Part shown: positions 50,042-60,496 of the stretch, piece by piece
How positions within the stretch are numbered: the stretch's first letter is position 1
Layout of the letters: the number at the start of each line of letters is the position of its first letter
Origin: an uncultured delta proteobacterium
GTDB lineage: Bacteria; Myxococcota; Myxococcia; Myxococcales; 40CM-4-68-19
Direction of reading: 5' to 3'
DNA: 64,000 bases
Assembly (NCBI GenBank): GCA_903911145.1
Contig: CAIWCD010000002.1
Location: 1-64,000 of the forward strand
Translations under genes and position numbers: made by a program
Notes under the pieces: generated by a model
What the model was told of the DNA's origin: nothing
The model's database searches: none
Seen by the model: only the letters and a program-made list of their open reading frames with translations

Positions 50042-51595
50042 ATGGCGACCAAAGGCAACGACAAGGCGCAGCCCGGACGCAGCGCAGGCAGCTCGCGCGC
50101 GGCTCCCCGTACTCAGGATGCGGCACCCGCAGAGAGCGAGACAACGCTCCCCGGCCTGCCTGCGGTGTCGGTCGCGGACGGCGATCGGGTAGCGCTGCTC
50201 GAGCGCGAACTCGCCAGCGTCCGCGCAGACTCGACGCAGGCGCTCGCAGCGGCCGAGGCCCAGCTGGGCGCGGCCGCGAAACGCATCGAGCAGGTCGATG
50301 AGATTCGCCGCCAGAGCATGCCGCCGCCGCCCGCTGAGCTGACCGACGCGAAGGCGCGCGCGACGAAACTCGCGGCCGAACTGGCCTCTCTGCGCGACGA
50401 GCGAGATCAACTCGCGAGCAGGCTGGACGCGGTCCAGATCGATCTCGACTCGGCGCGAGTGCAGGGCGCAACGCACGCCGCGGCGATGGTTGCGCGCGAT
50501 GCCCGGCTGGCGATGCTCGAGCGGGCGAGCCAATCCGAGACCGCTCTGCGCGACGCGCGCGACGAGCTCCAGATCAGGCTGGACGCGGCCGGGAAGAATC
50601 TTGAAGCGCTGCAGGTCCGACTCGACGCGGCGATGAACGCGCGCGAGGGAGCAGAGCGCGAACTCTCGACGACGCAAGATGCCTTGTCGACGACGCGCAG
50701 CGAACTGTCCGCGGCGCGCGCTGAGCAGCGGCTGACGCTCGAGTCGGGCGAGGGCCTGCGCGGCGTCCTCGAGCAGCGAGACGCAGCGCTCGCCGGCCTG
50801 CGCGCCGAGCAGGAGGAGTTGCGGGCGGCGGCTGCCCAACTTCGCGCCGAGGTGGATGAGGAGCGGGCCGCGGCGCGTGCGCGAGAGGAGAAGATCATCC
50901 ACGACGTGCGCGAGCGCGAGACGCGCATGATCGCCGAGGTGCAGTCGCGCGAGGCCCGGCTCGTCGAGATGGCCCAGACGCGCGAGAAGCAGTTGCTCGC
51001 GGAGGCCGAGGCGCAGCTGCAGGCGCTCGCACGCGACAAGAATCCGCTCACCGAGCGCGTCGCGGTGCTGCAGAAGGCGCTCGAGGAGTCGCGCGAGCGC
51101 GAGGCCACGCTCGATGCCGAGGCGCGGGTGCGCAGCAACGACGTGAGCGAAAGCGAAGGCGCGACCGAGCGCGAGCAACAGCTTGAGGAGCAGCTCGAGA
51201 ACGCGCGCCGCGATGCCCGCGTCGCGCGCGATGCGCTCGAGGACGTCCGCGAAGAGAAGCAGCGGGTCGAGGTGAAGCTGGCCGATCTGCAGGGCACCAT
51301 CGACTCGCTCGGCATGGAGCGATCGGCGCTGCGTGCAGAGGCGGGCCAGGCGCGCGCGCAGCTTGAGTCGCTGCACGCGGTCGAGCAGCGGGCGCACCAG
51401 CTGCTGCAGGAGCTCGAGGAGGCGCGGCGCGAGAACGAGTTCCTCGGGCAGGAGGTCGCGCGCGCCACGGCGAGCGGTGCGGTCCGCGAAGAAGCGGCGA
51501 AGACCGACGAACAGGGCGCGCCCATCGTCACGCCTATCCCTTCGCCCGCCGTACCGCCTGCGCCGAAGAGCTCCTCGCGCAGACGGCGGAGCTGA
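50042..51595 (+). CDS. Coiled-coil protein, hypothetical
   Basis: Heptad-rich sequence (ERELASVRADSTQALAAAEAQLG...) over ~450 aa. Confidence 0.8.
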   Translation: MATKGNDKAQPGRSAGSSRAAPRTQDAAPAESETTLPGLPAVSVADGDRVALLERELASVRADSTQALAAAEAQLGAAAKRIEQVDEIRRQSMPPPPAELTDAKARATKLAAELASLRDERDQLASRLDAVQIDLDSARVQGATHAAAMVARDARLAMLERASQSETALRDARDELQIRLDAAGKNLEALQVRLDAAMNAREGAERELSTTQDALSTTRSELSAARAEQRLTLESGEGLRGVLEQRDAALAGLRAEQEELRAAAAQLRAEVDEERAAARAREEKIIHDVRERETRMIAEVQSREARLVEMAQTREKQLLAEAEAQLQALARDKNPLTERVAVLQKALEESREREATLDAEARVRSNDVSESEGATEREQQLEEQLENARRDARVARDALEDVREEKQRVEVKLADLQGTIDSLGMERSALRAEAGQARAQLESLHAVEQRAHQLLQELEEARRENEFLGQEVARATASGAVREEAAKTDEQGAPIVTPIPSPAVPPAPKSSSRRRRS

Positions 51596-51598
51596 CGC

Positions 51599-52816
51599 TT
51601 GCCCAGGCGCCAGGCAGACACTTTCGGCATCTACGTCCACTTTCCCTACTGCCTCTCGAAGTGCCCCTACTGCGACTTCGCCTCGCGCGCCGAGGCGGTG
51701 ATTCCGCAGCGCCGCTACACCGACGCGATCCTGCGGGAGCTGCGCACGCAGGCCCCGCGCTTCACGCGCAATGCGAACGCGCGCGCCGTCAGCGTCTACT
51801 TCGGCGGCGGCACACCTTCGCTCTGGGATCCGCCGCTCTTCGCCGAGGTGCTGCGCGAAGTTCGCGCACTCTTCCCTGTCGCCGCGGACGCCGAGATCAC
51901 GCTCGAGGCCAACCCCGGCACGACTGACGAGGGCCGCTTCTCCGCCTTCCGCGCGGCCGGCGCCAATCGCATCTCCATCGGCGTGCAGTCCTTCGCGCCC
52001 CGGCAGCTCGTCTCGCTCGGCCGCAAGCACTCGGGCGGCGACGCGGTGCGCGCGTTCCAGACCGCGCGGGCCGCGGGTTTCGACAACATCTCGCTCGATC
52101 TCATCCACGGCGCGGAGGAGCAGAGCGCCGACGGGGCCGCTCGCGATGCGCGCACGGCCATCGAGCTCAATCCCGAACACCTCAGCTGCTACGCGCTCAC
52201 GCTGACGGGTCTCGCCGAAGAGGTTCCGATGGCGAAGGCGTTCCGACGCGGTGAACTGGAGCTGCCGGACGACGAGCTGCAGGCGACGATGGGCGAGGCC
52301 GTGCGCGACGAGCTCACGCGCGCCGGATATCGCCGCTACGAGATCTCGAATTTCGCGAAGCCCGGACGCGAGGCGGTCCACAACTCTCTCTACTGGCGAG
52401 GCCTGCCGTATGCGGCGGTCGGCTGCGGCGCCTGCGGATTCACGCTCAACGAATCGCTCCGAAGTGGCGCCAGCGCTGACCCGCAGATTCGCGAAGTGGG
52501 TCGACGCTGGCAGAACGATCGCTCACCGGAGCGCTACATGGAGCGAGTCGAGGCGACCGGCCTCGGTGAGAGCAGCGCCGAGACGCTCACCGCCGAGGAG
52601 CATCTGCGCGAACGGCTCTTCACCGGACTGCGCCTCGCCGACGGATTCGACCTCATGGAGCTCGAGCACGAACTTGGACTGCCCGTGCGCAAGCGCTTCG
52701 CAAGCCAGATCGATCGTCTCTGCCGAGAGGGCCTCGCTGAGCGCGACGCCTCCTGGCTGCGCCTGACTGCGCGCGGCCTCGACCTGCACAGCGAGGCCGC
52801 GCTCCGCTTCTTCTAG
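51599..52816 (+). CDS. hemW: Radical SAM protein HemW (coproporphyrinogen III oxidase-like)
   Basis: IYVHFPYCLSKCPYCDFASRAE...VYFGGGTPSLWDP...GVQSFAPRQLVSLGRKHSG. Confidence 0.94.
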   Translation: MPRRQADTFGIYVHFPYCLSKCPYCDFASRAEAVIPQRRYTDAILRELRTQAPRFTRNANARAVSVYFGGGTPSLWDPPLFAEVLREVRALFPVAADAEITLEANPGTTDEGRFSAFRAAGANRISIGVQSFAPRQLVSLGRKHSGGDAVRAFQTARAAGFDNISLDLIHGAEEQSADGAARDARTAIELNPEHLSCYALTLTGLAEEVPMAKAFRRGELELPDDELQATMGEAVRDELTRAGYRRYEISNFAKPGREAVHNSLYWRGLPYAAVGCGACGFTLNESLRSGASADPQIREVGRRWQNDRSPERYMERVEATGLGESSAETLTAEEHLRERLFTGLRLADGFDLMELEHELGLPVRKRFASQIDRLCREGLAERDASWLRLTARGLDLHSEAALRFF

Positions 52817-55800
52817 CGGCGCGCGGGCTCGACGAGCAGTTCGGCTCCCTGCACCTGATCCACCTCGCGCACGAACGCCACGAACGCCGGATAGTCGGCC
52901 GGCGAGATCCGCTGCGGAGGCATCGACAGCTCCTCGCTGATGAGCATCCGCCCCGCTTCCTCCCTGGCGCTCCATCGGTAGCGACCAAACGGACTGCTCA
53001 GCTCAACTGGTTCGGGTGCACGGACGAGATGAAACCCGGCAGGTAACGCGATGGAGGCCTGCACCGAGAGCTTCTCGAGCAACTGAAGCAGCAACGTCTT
53101 CTTGCGCTCCCCTCGATCCGCGTAGTGCCTCTCGAGATGCGCAGCCGAGAGAGACGCCGGCACCCGAAGTCCCGCACCATCGAGGCGACCGAGCGGCGCG
53201 TGCAGGCCGTAGCCGAGCGACGCAGGTCCACCCTGGGCGTTCTCGCCCTCGACGGAGAGCGTGTCGAGCGTCGCACCGGCGATCGCGCGGGCGAGCATCT
53301 GCTCGATCGCCTGCCGACGCGCCTGCCCATCGAGTTGCTCAAGCGCCTCGCGCAGCGCAGCCGCCTCGAATCCGTGAACTTCGTCGCGGGCCGTGCCGAG
53401 CGCCTCACCTGCGGCACTCAATTTGAGATCGAACGAAAGCAGCCGACCGTCGTCTCCATCGTGTGCATCGCTCGGCGTCTGCAGCAACTGCGCTGCCTCG
53501 CCAGGCTCGGGGAGGATGAGCGCCGGTTGTCCGCGCGCGAACGGCGGCAGCTGATCGATCGGCCCCAGGCGCCAGGAGGCATCGAGCCAGATCGGCGCGA
53601 CGAGACCTGGCTGGGCATCGATGCGAAGAACGGCGAACGAGTAGAGATCACCGCGCGGGAACCGCACCGATTCAGCCATCGCGCCAAACGGCTTGACGAG
53701 CGCGAGATGGGAGCTCACGCCGGCAGACGCAAGTGCTGCCTTGATCACCAGCAGTCGATTGCCGCGACCGAGCGCGAGGACGAGCTGCGCGGGAAGCGCG
53801 AAGTCTGCTGCATTGATCCGACCGCGCACCGCGCCCGAAACCGCGGCGACGATCTTGTCGACCTTCTCTCGCACCGTCGCGCCAGACGCCCGCGACGCGA
53901 GCGCGTCGGTGGCCACGGTCGGCCGCGCCCGCATCAGCACCCAATCGGCGATCGAGCGCGCCACGGCTTCCGGCCGGGCGCCAAAACCAACCTGCACCCA
54001 GGGAGCGATCTCCTCTTCGCCGGGCTGGTTCGGCTCGGGATGCACCGGCGCGATCGAGCGCGCCGTATGCGAAAACCGCAGCCCCTCGCTGGTCGTTTCG
54101 ATCGGCTGCACCGCTAGGTGATGCGCATCGACCTCGAGCGGAACCCCCTTCGCTCCATGCACCTCATAGGTGCTCTCCAGCATCGGCGTATCGTCATCAA
54201 CGAAGTAGAACGCTCCCGGCGCCGAGCCCGGCAGCTCCGGACCTCGCGCGGCATAGCTGCGCAGATAGTCCGTCTCGATCAGATCGCCCGGCGCGAGTCC
54301 CGGCAGACTGTGCGCATCCTTCTCGGCGATCTGCTCTGGCTCGAGCACGCGCCCGTCCGGTTTGATCGTCCGCAGCTCGAGCAACTCCGCATCGGCTGGA
54401 ATCTGGACCTCGCCGAACTTGGCGATGCCATTCTTGTCGAGCAGGCGCACCAGCGTGTGAACCCGCTCGATCGCGGTGCCATCGGCGGCAAACTCGACGC
54501 CGCCATAATCGAGCAGGCGCAGCGCGGCCGGGCGGGCGCTTGTCTCGCTCTCCGGAAAGGTCGAAGCGGCACGGTGCGCAAGCGCGAGCCCGTCGCGATC
54601 GGACCAGGCCATCAGCTTCTCTCCGCGTGCGAGCGCCACTTGATGACGCAGCTGCAGATCTCCGGGCAGTCGCGAGAGTGCCATCGTCCGCGCCTCGAGC
54701 GCTCCCTTCGCATCACCCGCAAGGTCGAGAAACGCAGCGATCTGGCGCCAGGGATCCGAAGCGCGCGGCGCGAGGTCGACTGCGTGGCGCAGCGTCTCGA
54801 CCGCCTGTCCGATGTTCCCGCGCGCGGCCTGCAGCTCTGCCAATTGGGCGAGCCTCTGCGGCTGGGCGGGGCGTTGCGCGGCAAAGCGGGCAAGCAGCGC
54901 CTCGGCGGCCGGTAGATCGCCGCGCTCGCGAAGCATCATCGGGAGCGCCGGCCGCAAGTCGGGACATTCGACGAGCGCATCGGCCAGGCGCATCTGCTCG
55001 ACCAGACTTCCCTCGCGGCGCGAGAGCTCCTGCGAGAGCCCGAGAGCATCGCAGCGGCCCCCGTCACGCTGGCGAGCCGCTTGCGCGCGTGTCCTCGCCA
55101 GCGCGGTATTGCCCTGCATCTCGAGCAGACGCGCACGCGCGACCAACAGGCGCGCCGGGAGAGGAGCGTCCTGCTCCAGCATCGCGCGCGCGCTGCGCTC
55201 TGCACGAGAGAGTGCCGCCGCGGCCTCATCCATCCGCTCCGCGTCGCGCTGCAACGCGCCCTGCGTGAGCGCCGCGCGCAACATCCGGGGATCCTTCTCA
55301 AGCGCGGCCGAGAGATCCGACAGCGCCTGCGCATGTCCGATGCGCTCGGGAACATCGGCGTCGCCAAGCACCTGCGCGACGCGCAGCGTGAGCGCTGGAG
55401 CTCCGCTTCCCGTCAGCGCGATCAGCCGCTCGATCGCGCCGCGCGCGGCATCGCGATCATCCTTGAGCGTCGCGCGCACAAGAAGGAAGGCCGCGACCAC
55501 ATCTTCGGGATTCTGCGACAGCCGCGCCTCGGCCGCTCCGCGCAACCCTCGGGCATCGACGAACGCAGGCGGTGGCACGCAGGCGATTCCGAGACGGCAA
55601 GGAGATGCGAGTCGCTGCCCAGCGAGGTGCTCGGGCGCGCTGGAGACGAGATCGCTTGCCGCGCCGTCGACGCGAGCGAGCGAGATGCGAAAGCGCGGCC
55701 CCTCGGCACGACTCCATCGCACGAGCAGCGCGTGTCTTCCCGGAGCGAGCCGAACAGACTGGGTCTGGGCGCGCGGCTCCTCGCGAGGCCAGGGCGAACG

Positions 55801-56715
55801 CGCGATCGCGACCATCCCGTCGAGCCGCGCCTCGAGCGCACCCGCGCCCTCGACCATGAGCAGGTAGTCGCCGCCTCGGGCCACGACCAACTCGCTTGCG
55901 CCATAGTAGAGATCACCTTCGCTCGGCTCGAGGTCGAGCCCGACATCTCCGTCGGGAAACTCGAGCGTGCGCTCCGCCGTGCTGCCAGCGGGCCCGCGCT
56001 CTGGTGCGCGCGAGAGCTGCGGTGAATCCAACACCGTGGGCTGATCGAGATCGAGCAAGCGCTCCGCCGCGAACGGTCCGGCGACACGCCAGCGCTGGAC
56101 CGCTCCAGCCGCGGCCCAGAGCTCCGATTCCTGCGGAGCTGGAGACGAGCCGTTCCGACTGATCGCAACGTGCGCAGCCGCCTCCCGGATCAGGTGGGCC
56201 GCCCGACCTTCCACTCCGGCGTGAAGCCATTTTGCGATCTCGAGCACGACATCATCGACTGCGCGCGAGTCCCCCTCGAGAGCCAGAAGTCGCTCGGCAG
56301 CCAACTCTGCGATCGGACTCGAAGGCGCGGCGCGGAGGGCCTCCGCATAGCTGCCCGCGGCTGCCACCGACTGCAGCCGATCCTCAAGGATCTCCGCCGT
56401 GCCCGCGAGCGCCAGCGCTCTCTGCTCTTGAGCAGAGGCATCGTGCGCCATCTGTGCACGAGCGAAGCTCTTGAGCGCCGCATCAGGATCGGACGCGATC
56501 AAATACTCGAGAAAGCCCAGCGTGACTTGAGCCTCCGCGCTCTCTGGCGCCGCAGCAGCGTGCCGACGCGCATCGTCCAGCCGCCCCAGCGGACTCTCCG
56601 CGGCGACTGGCTTCTGCGCGACCTGCGCTGCGCGGCAGGAGAGCAGCGAACCGACAAGGGCAAGCACCGCGACAGAGCGGAGGTTGAAACGCGTGATCAG
56701 CGATGGCGCGCTCAC
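52813..56715 (-). CDS. DUF3857/TPR protein with degenerate transglutaminase-like domain
   Basis: DUF3857-like VHTLVRLLDKNGIAKFGEVQIPADAELLELRTIKPDGRVLEPEQIAEKD...SLPGLAPGDLIETDYL; TPR-like N-terminus. Confidence 0.82.
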   Translation of the reverse strand: MSAPSLITRFNLRSVAVLALVGSLLSCRAAQVAQKPVAAESPLGRLDDARRHAAAAPESAEAQVTLGFLEYLIASDPDAALKSFARAQMAHDASAQEQRALALAGTAEILEDRLQSVAAAGSYAEALRAAPSSPIAELAAERLLALEGDSRAVDDVVLEIAKWLHAGVEGRAAHLIREAAAHVAISRNGSSPAPQESELWAAAGAVQRWRVAGPFAAERLLDLDQPTVLDSPQLSRAPERGPAGSTAERTLEFPDGDVGLDLEPSEGDLYYGASELVVARGGDYLLMVEGAGALEARLDGMVAIARSPWPREEPRAQTQSVRLAPGRHALLVRWSRAEGPRFRISLARVDGAASDLVSSAPEHLAGQRLASPCRLGIACVPPPAFVDARGLRGAAEARLSQNPEDVVAAFLLVRATLKDDRDAARGAIERLIALTGSGAPALTLRVAQVLGDADVPERIGHAQALSDLSAALEKDPRMLRAALTQGALQRDAERMDEAAAALSRAERSARAMLEQDAPLPARLLVARARLLEMQGNTALARTRAQAARQRDGGRCDALGLSQELSRREGSLVEQMRLADALVECPDLRPALPMMLRERGDLPAAEALLARFAAQRPAQPQRLAQLAELQAARGNIGQAVETLRHAVDLAPRASDPWRQIAAFLDLAGDAKGALEARTMALSRLPGDLQLRHQVALARGEKLMAWSDRDGLALAHRAASTFPESETSARPAALRLLDYGGVEFAADGTAIERVHTLVRLLDKNGIAKFGEVQIPADAELLELRTIKPDGRVLEPEQIAEKDAHSLPGLAPGDLIETDYLRSYAARGPELPGSAPGAFYFVDDDTPMLESTYEVHGAKGVPLEVDAHHLAVQPIETTSEGLRFSHTARSIAPVHPEPNQPGEEEIAPWVQVGFGARPEAVARSIADWVLMRARPTVATDALASRASGATVREKVDKIVAAVSGAVRGRINAADFALPAQLVLALGRGNRLLVIKAALASAGVSSHLALVKPFGAMAESVRFPRGDLYSFAVLRIDAQPGLVAPIWLDASWRLGPIDQLPPFARGQPALILPEPGEAAQLLQTPSDAHDGDDGRLLSFDLKLSAAGEALGTARDEVHGFEAAALREALEQLDGQARRQAIEQMLARAIAGATLDTLSVEGENAQGGPASLGYGLHAPLGRLDGAGLRVPASLSAAHLERHYADRGERKKTLLLQLLEKLSVQASIALPAGFHLVRAPEPVELSSPFGRYRWSAREEAGRMLISEELSMPPQRISPADYPAFVAFVREVDQVQGAELLVEPARR

Positions 56716-59700
56716 GGCGAACCTCCCGGGTGCACGGATGGCGAGGGCGTCAGTTCGATCTTGCGCGCGAGCGCCTGATCGAGCTCCCCGAGCAGTGCAC
56801 GATAGGCGGGGTACTCCGAAGGAGAGAGCGTCCCCCCGACGAGGAGAAGATCGAGCTGCGCCCGCAGCGTCGCTCCCTCGTTGACGAACGCGATCTCCCA
56901 GCGTCCTTGCGGTGACTCGCCGTGGGCATCGGTCGGCACCGTCGCCGCCCAGCCCACGGGCAGCGAAATCGAGACCAGCTGCCGGGCGCTCTCGGCCTCG
57001 GGGAGCTGAAGAGGAAGCTTGCGCTGCGAGAGCGGTGCGAGGGTCTCGACGAAACCGGCCCGCTGGCCGAACGGCGAGAAGCTCCGTGTCCCGCTGCCAG
57101 ACGGCACGGCGAAGGCCGGCACTTTCGCGGCGAGCCGCACTTCGAAGGGATGCTCGAGCAGGTGAGGATCGGAGACGTCAACGCCGCCGATCTGGGCGCC
57201 CGGATATCCTGCGCGGGCGAGCAGCTCCGATGCGTGCGCCTGCCGCTCTACCGGAGATTCGAAGATCCGGCGCGCCCACGGTGTCGACGATCCCGCGCTG
57301 ATCGTCTGCAGCGCAACCGTCGCCGATCCGTCGGGGTGAACCTCGATCCGCGAGCGCGTCTCGCTGGTGTTGTCTTGCGGCGAGGCATCTGGCGTGCGGA
57401 AGAATCGTGAACCCTCGTCGCCCGGCTCGACGATGAGGACGTCCGCCCCGCGATCGTCGCCGGGCAGCTCCTGGGAACCGTGGAACTCCGCGGTGCCGTC
57501 GAGGAAGAGATCGTACTGCGGCAAATAGAGAATCGCGTGGTTGAAGATCGCGAGCGATGCGGGCTCCTCGGGAAGGTTGCCCAGGCGTTTCATGCGCAGG
57601 AGCACCAGCCGCGAATCGATGCCCAGTGCCTCGAGCAGCGCGTGCATCAGCGACGCCTTGTCCTTGCAGTCACCGAATGCGCGCGTCAGGATCGTCTCGA
57701 CGGGATAGGGCCGATACGAGTTGATCCCGAACTCAAGCGCCACGTAGCGCGTCTTCGAGAGAACGTAGTTGTAGACCGCGCGGATGCGCGCCCGCTCGTC
57801 TGCCGCCGGAACATCGGCGACCGCCTCGTTGGCCGCGCGGCGGATGTCCTCCGTGACGCGGAGCTGGTCCTTGATGAGCCCCCAGTAGAAGCGGCCCACG
57901 CTGTCCCAATCCTTGTAGGTCGAGACGTGAACCCAGGCGATGAGCTCGCTCGCACCTGGCGCACCTGGCTCGGGGGCGACGCGCGGGACATGGTGTGCTG
58001 AGAAGCGCAGCCGCGTACCGCCGTCGGGGAGTTTGTCTTCCGTGCGCGTCAGATTCGCGAGCGGCGCGGCTGCCGAATAGAAGATTTTTCCCGGCGGGCC
58101 GAGCAGCAGATAGTCCGAGTGGAGTCGCGGCGCACCGCCCTGCATCCACGCCAGATCACCGAAGTAGTCGGAGAAGTAGTTGCTGCCCGCGTCGTCGAGG
58201 CGGACCACCAACTCGAGCACGTCACCCGGCTGCAGCTGGGTGAACGAAACGATCTTCGCACGCACATCGTAATAGAGCCCGTACCAGGGCTCGGAGAGGT
58301 TTCGCTCCCCCTCGCTGCGGCTCTCGAGGACCTGTCCTCCGACGCGGAAGATGCGCGCCTGTTCGACGCGAATCTGCGTCCGCTCGGGCGAGAACTGGAT
58401 CGCTTGCGTGCGGGACTGCTCGACTCCTCGCGGAGTCAGCGCCCGCAGGACAATCTGATGCGTGCGCGATGCGAGACCGTTTCCGTAGACCTTGACCACC
58501 GAAAGATCGGCGAGCACCTCGACATCCTCGGCCGAGGCCACGCCGCTGGTCTCGCGGGCGAGCGCGGCAGCATCGTAGAGATACGGTGCGGCGTACCTCT
58601 CCTCGGGCTTCACGGAGCGCACGAGTTCGCGCAGCGCAGGGTTCTGCGGACGCAACGTGAGCGCGCGCTCGAAGGTCGCGAGCGCCTGCTCGGTGCGACC
58701 GGCGCGCAGCTCGTGATGGCCGATCGACTCCGCGACATCGGGATCATCCGGCGAGAGCACGACCAGCTGCGTGTAGACACGATCAGCATCGTCGGTGCGG
58801 CCGTTCTGCGAGAGCAGTTCGGCAAGACGCACGCGCAGGGACACGAGTCCCGGCTCAAGCGCGATCGCCTGCGAGAGCAACGCCAAAGCACCTGCGAAAT
58901 CTCCGCGGTCGAGACAGAGTCCCCAGAGCTCGGCGCGAGCATCGACGTCGTCGGCACGCAGAGCCAGCAGCCTGCGCAGCGCAGCCTGCGCCTCCTCGAT
59001 GCGCCCCAGACGACGCAGCGATGAGGCCAGCGCGCGGAGCGCCCGCACATCATTCGGATTCGCCTGCGCAATCGAAAGGCGCGACGCATTCGCCTGCATG
59101 CCCAGACCGACCGCATCGAGCGCGCGCGTCTCGAGGAGCTGCGCGCGAGAAGCATGCGGCGCGATCTTGACCGCCCTCCGCGCAGCCTCGAGCGCCTTCC
59201 AGCCATCTCCACGCTCGAGACGAAAGGCGGCAAGACCTTCGAGAAGTTCGACATCATCGGGATGGGCTGCGAGGCCCTGCTCGAGCGCCTGGCGCCGCTT
59301 GTTCGCGTCGCGCTCCTCGAGCCGGGAGAGTCGTATTTCGATGCGCGGATCTCCGGGCGCGGCAGCAGAAGCACGCTCCTGGGCGTGCAGCGACAGCTCC
59401 TCGGTATCGTCGTCGGGTCGCCGCGTCGCGAGCAGGATCGCGAGATCCTCCTGGGCGCGCGCATCGTGGTCGTCCCGCGCAGCCCGTACGCGAAGTTCTT
59501 CGAGAGCATCGAGTGGCGTCGGCAACCGCGGAGATGCGCCATGTGCAGACAAGCCCTTCGCAGCGAGAGTCGGCGGTCCCATCGGGGTGAGCGGCGCGAA
59601 GGCCTTCGCCGCCAGAGCGGGAAGCGGCTCGTCCTTCTCTCCTGCGAGGCGCAGCCAGAAACCGACCCGACCGTTCGCGTGCGCGATTTTCAGCAGCAAC

Positions 59701-60431
59701 GTGTTCTGTCCAGCGCGCAACCGCACCGCCACCGCCCGTTGATCGAAGCGTGCCGGGTGCTGGTTCTTATCCTCGAGAACCAGCTCACCGTTGACCCAGA
59801 GCTTGTTCGCGCCGCTCGTACCCAGGTGCAGCACCGCGCCCTGTGCGTGCGCTGCGGGAAGCACGCTCAAGGCATAGACGGTGACATCCTGCCGTGGCCA
59901 GATCGCACCATCGAGGTCGACGAAGCCAAGCGGCGCGACGTCGGGAAGTGCGCGCCAGGAGACCTCGTGCTGCTTTCCGCGCACTCGCGACGCCGGATCG
60001 AATCCACCACTTTCTGGCGCGTAGACAGCCGACAGCCCGCTGCGCCCATCGTTGTCGAATGGCCCGATCACCGACCAGGCGCGGATCGGCGCGAGACCGT
60101 CGACAAGAGAGCGCGCCTTCTGCTGCTGATCCTGCGCAGTCCAGAGCTGAGCACGAAGATGGACGGCGAGCGCGCGAACGTCCTGCCGCGCCTTCGGGCT
60201 GCTGGCCGCCTCGTCTAAAGCCAGCGCAATCGGCTGCAGATCGCCGTCCTGATCGCGCAACTCGGCGAGGCGGATCAGATCCGGCAGCGCCTCCGCGCGG
60301 TCGAGCTCCGCGTGCAGCCGCGCGGCAAGCTCGGGCACTTGCGACGCCTGCGCGCGCGCCGCCAGCGCGAGAACGCAGCCAAGCGCGAGCGCAGCGGAAC
60401 GGATTTGCCAGACGGAAAGTGCCATTCGCAA
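56712..60431 (-). CDS. DUF3857 and transglutaminase-like domain TPR protein
   Basis: TPR region then DUF3857-like region; AFGDCKDKASLMHALLEALGIDSRLVLL...FNHAILYLPQYDLFLDGTAEF. Confidence 0.9.
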   Translation of the reverse strand: MRMALSVWQIRSAALALGCVLALAARAQASQVPELAARLHAELDRAEALPDLIRLAELRDQDGDLQPIALALDEAASSPKARQDVRALAVHLRAQLWTAQDQQQKARSLVDGLAPIRAWSVIGPFDNDGRSGLSAVYAPESGGFDPASRVRGKQHEVSWRALPDVAPLGFVDLDGAIWPRQDVTVYALSVLPAAHAQGAVLHLGTSGANKLWVNGELVLEDKNQHPARFDQRAVAVRLRAGQNTLLLKIAHANGRVGFWLRLAGEKDEPLPALAAKAFAPLTPMGPPTLAAKGLSAHGASPRLPTPLDALEELRVRAARDDHDARAQEDLAILLATRRPDDDTEELSLHAQERASAAAPGDPRIEIRLSRLEERDANKRRQALEQGLAAHPDDVELLEGLAAFRLERGDGWKALEAARRAVKIAPHASRAQLLETRALDAVGLGMQANASRLSIAQANPNDVRALRALASSLRRLGRIEEAQAALRRLLALRADDVDARAELWGLCLDRGDFAGALALLSQAIALEPGLVSLRVRLAELLSQNGRTDDADRVYTQLVVLSPDDPDVAESIGHHELRAGRTEQALATFERALTLRPQNPALRELVRSVKPEERYAAPYLYDAAALARETSGVASAEDVEVLADLSVVKVYGNGLASRTHQIVLRALTPRGVEQSRTQAIQFSPERTQIRVEQARIFRVGGQVLESRSEGERNLSEPWYGLYYDVRAKIVSFTQLQPGDVLELVVRLDDAGSNYFSDYFGDLAWMQGGAPRLHSDYLLLGPPGKIFYSAAAPLANLTRTEDKLPDGGTRLRFSAHHVPRVAPEPGAPGASELIAWVHVSTYKDWDSVGRFYWGLIKDQLRVTEDIRRAANEAVADVPAADERARIRAVYNYVLSKTRYVALEFGINSYRPYPVETILTRAFGDCKDKASLMHALLEALGIDSRLVLLRMKRLGNLPEEPASLAIFNHAILYLPQYDLFLDGTAEFHGSQELPGDDRGADVLIVEPGDEGSRFFRTPDASPQDNTSETRSRIEVHPDGSATVALQTISAGSSTPWARRIFESPVERQAHASELLARAGYPGAQIGGVDVSDPHLLEHPFEVRLAAKVPAFAVPSGSGTRSFSPFGQRAGFVETLAPLSQRKLPLQLPEAESARQLVSISLPVGWAATVPTDAHGESPQGRWEIAFVNEGATLRAQLDLLLVGGTLSPSEYPAYRALLGELDQALARKIELTPSPSVHPGGSP

Positions 60432-60496
60432 AGGTCACTCCATCGCGTGAATGAAAAGCCTTCGCTTCTACTCCAGAAGCAAAATTGACGACGCGC

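Noticed and set aside
49706-52381. 891-aa minus-strand ORF crossing metH start, coiled-coil gene and hemW
   Set aside because: Crosses three genes, one of which (hemW) has clear radical SAM motifs on the opposite strand.
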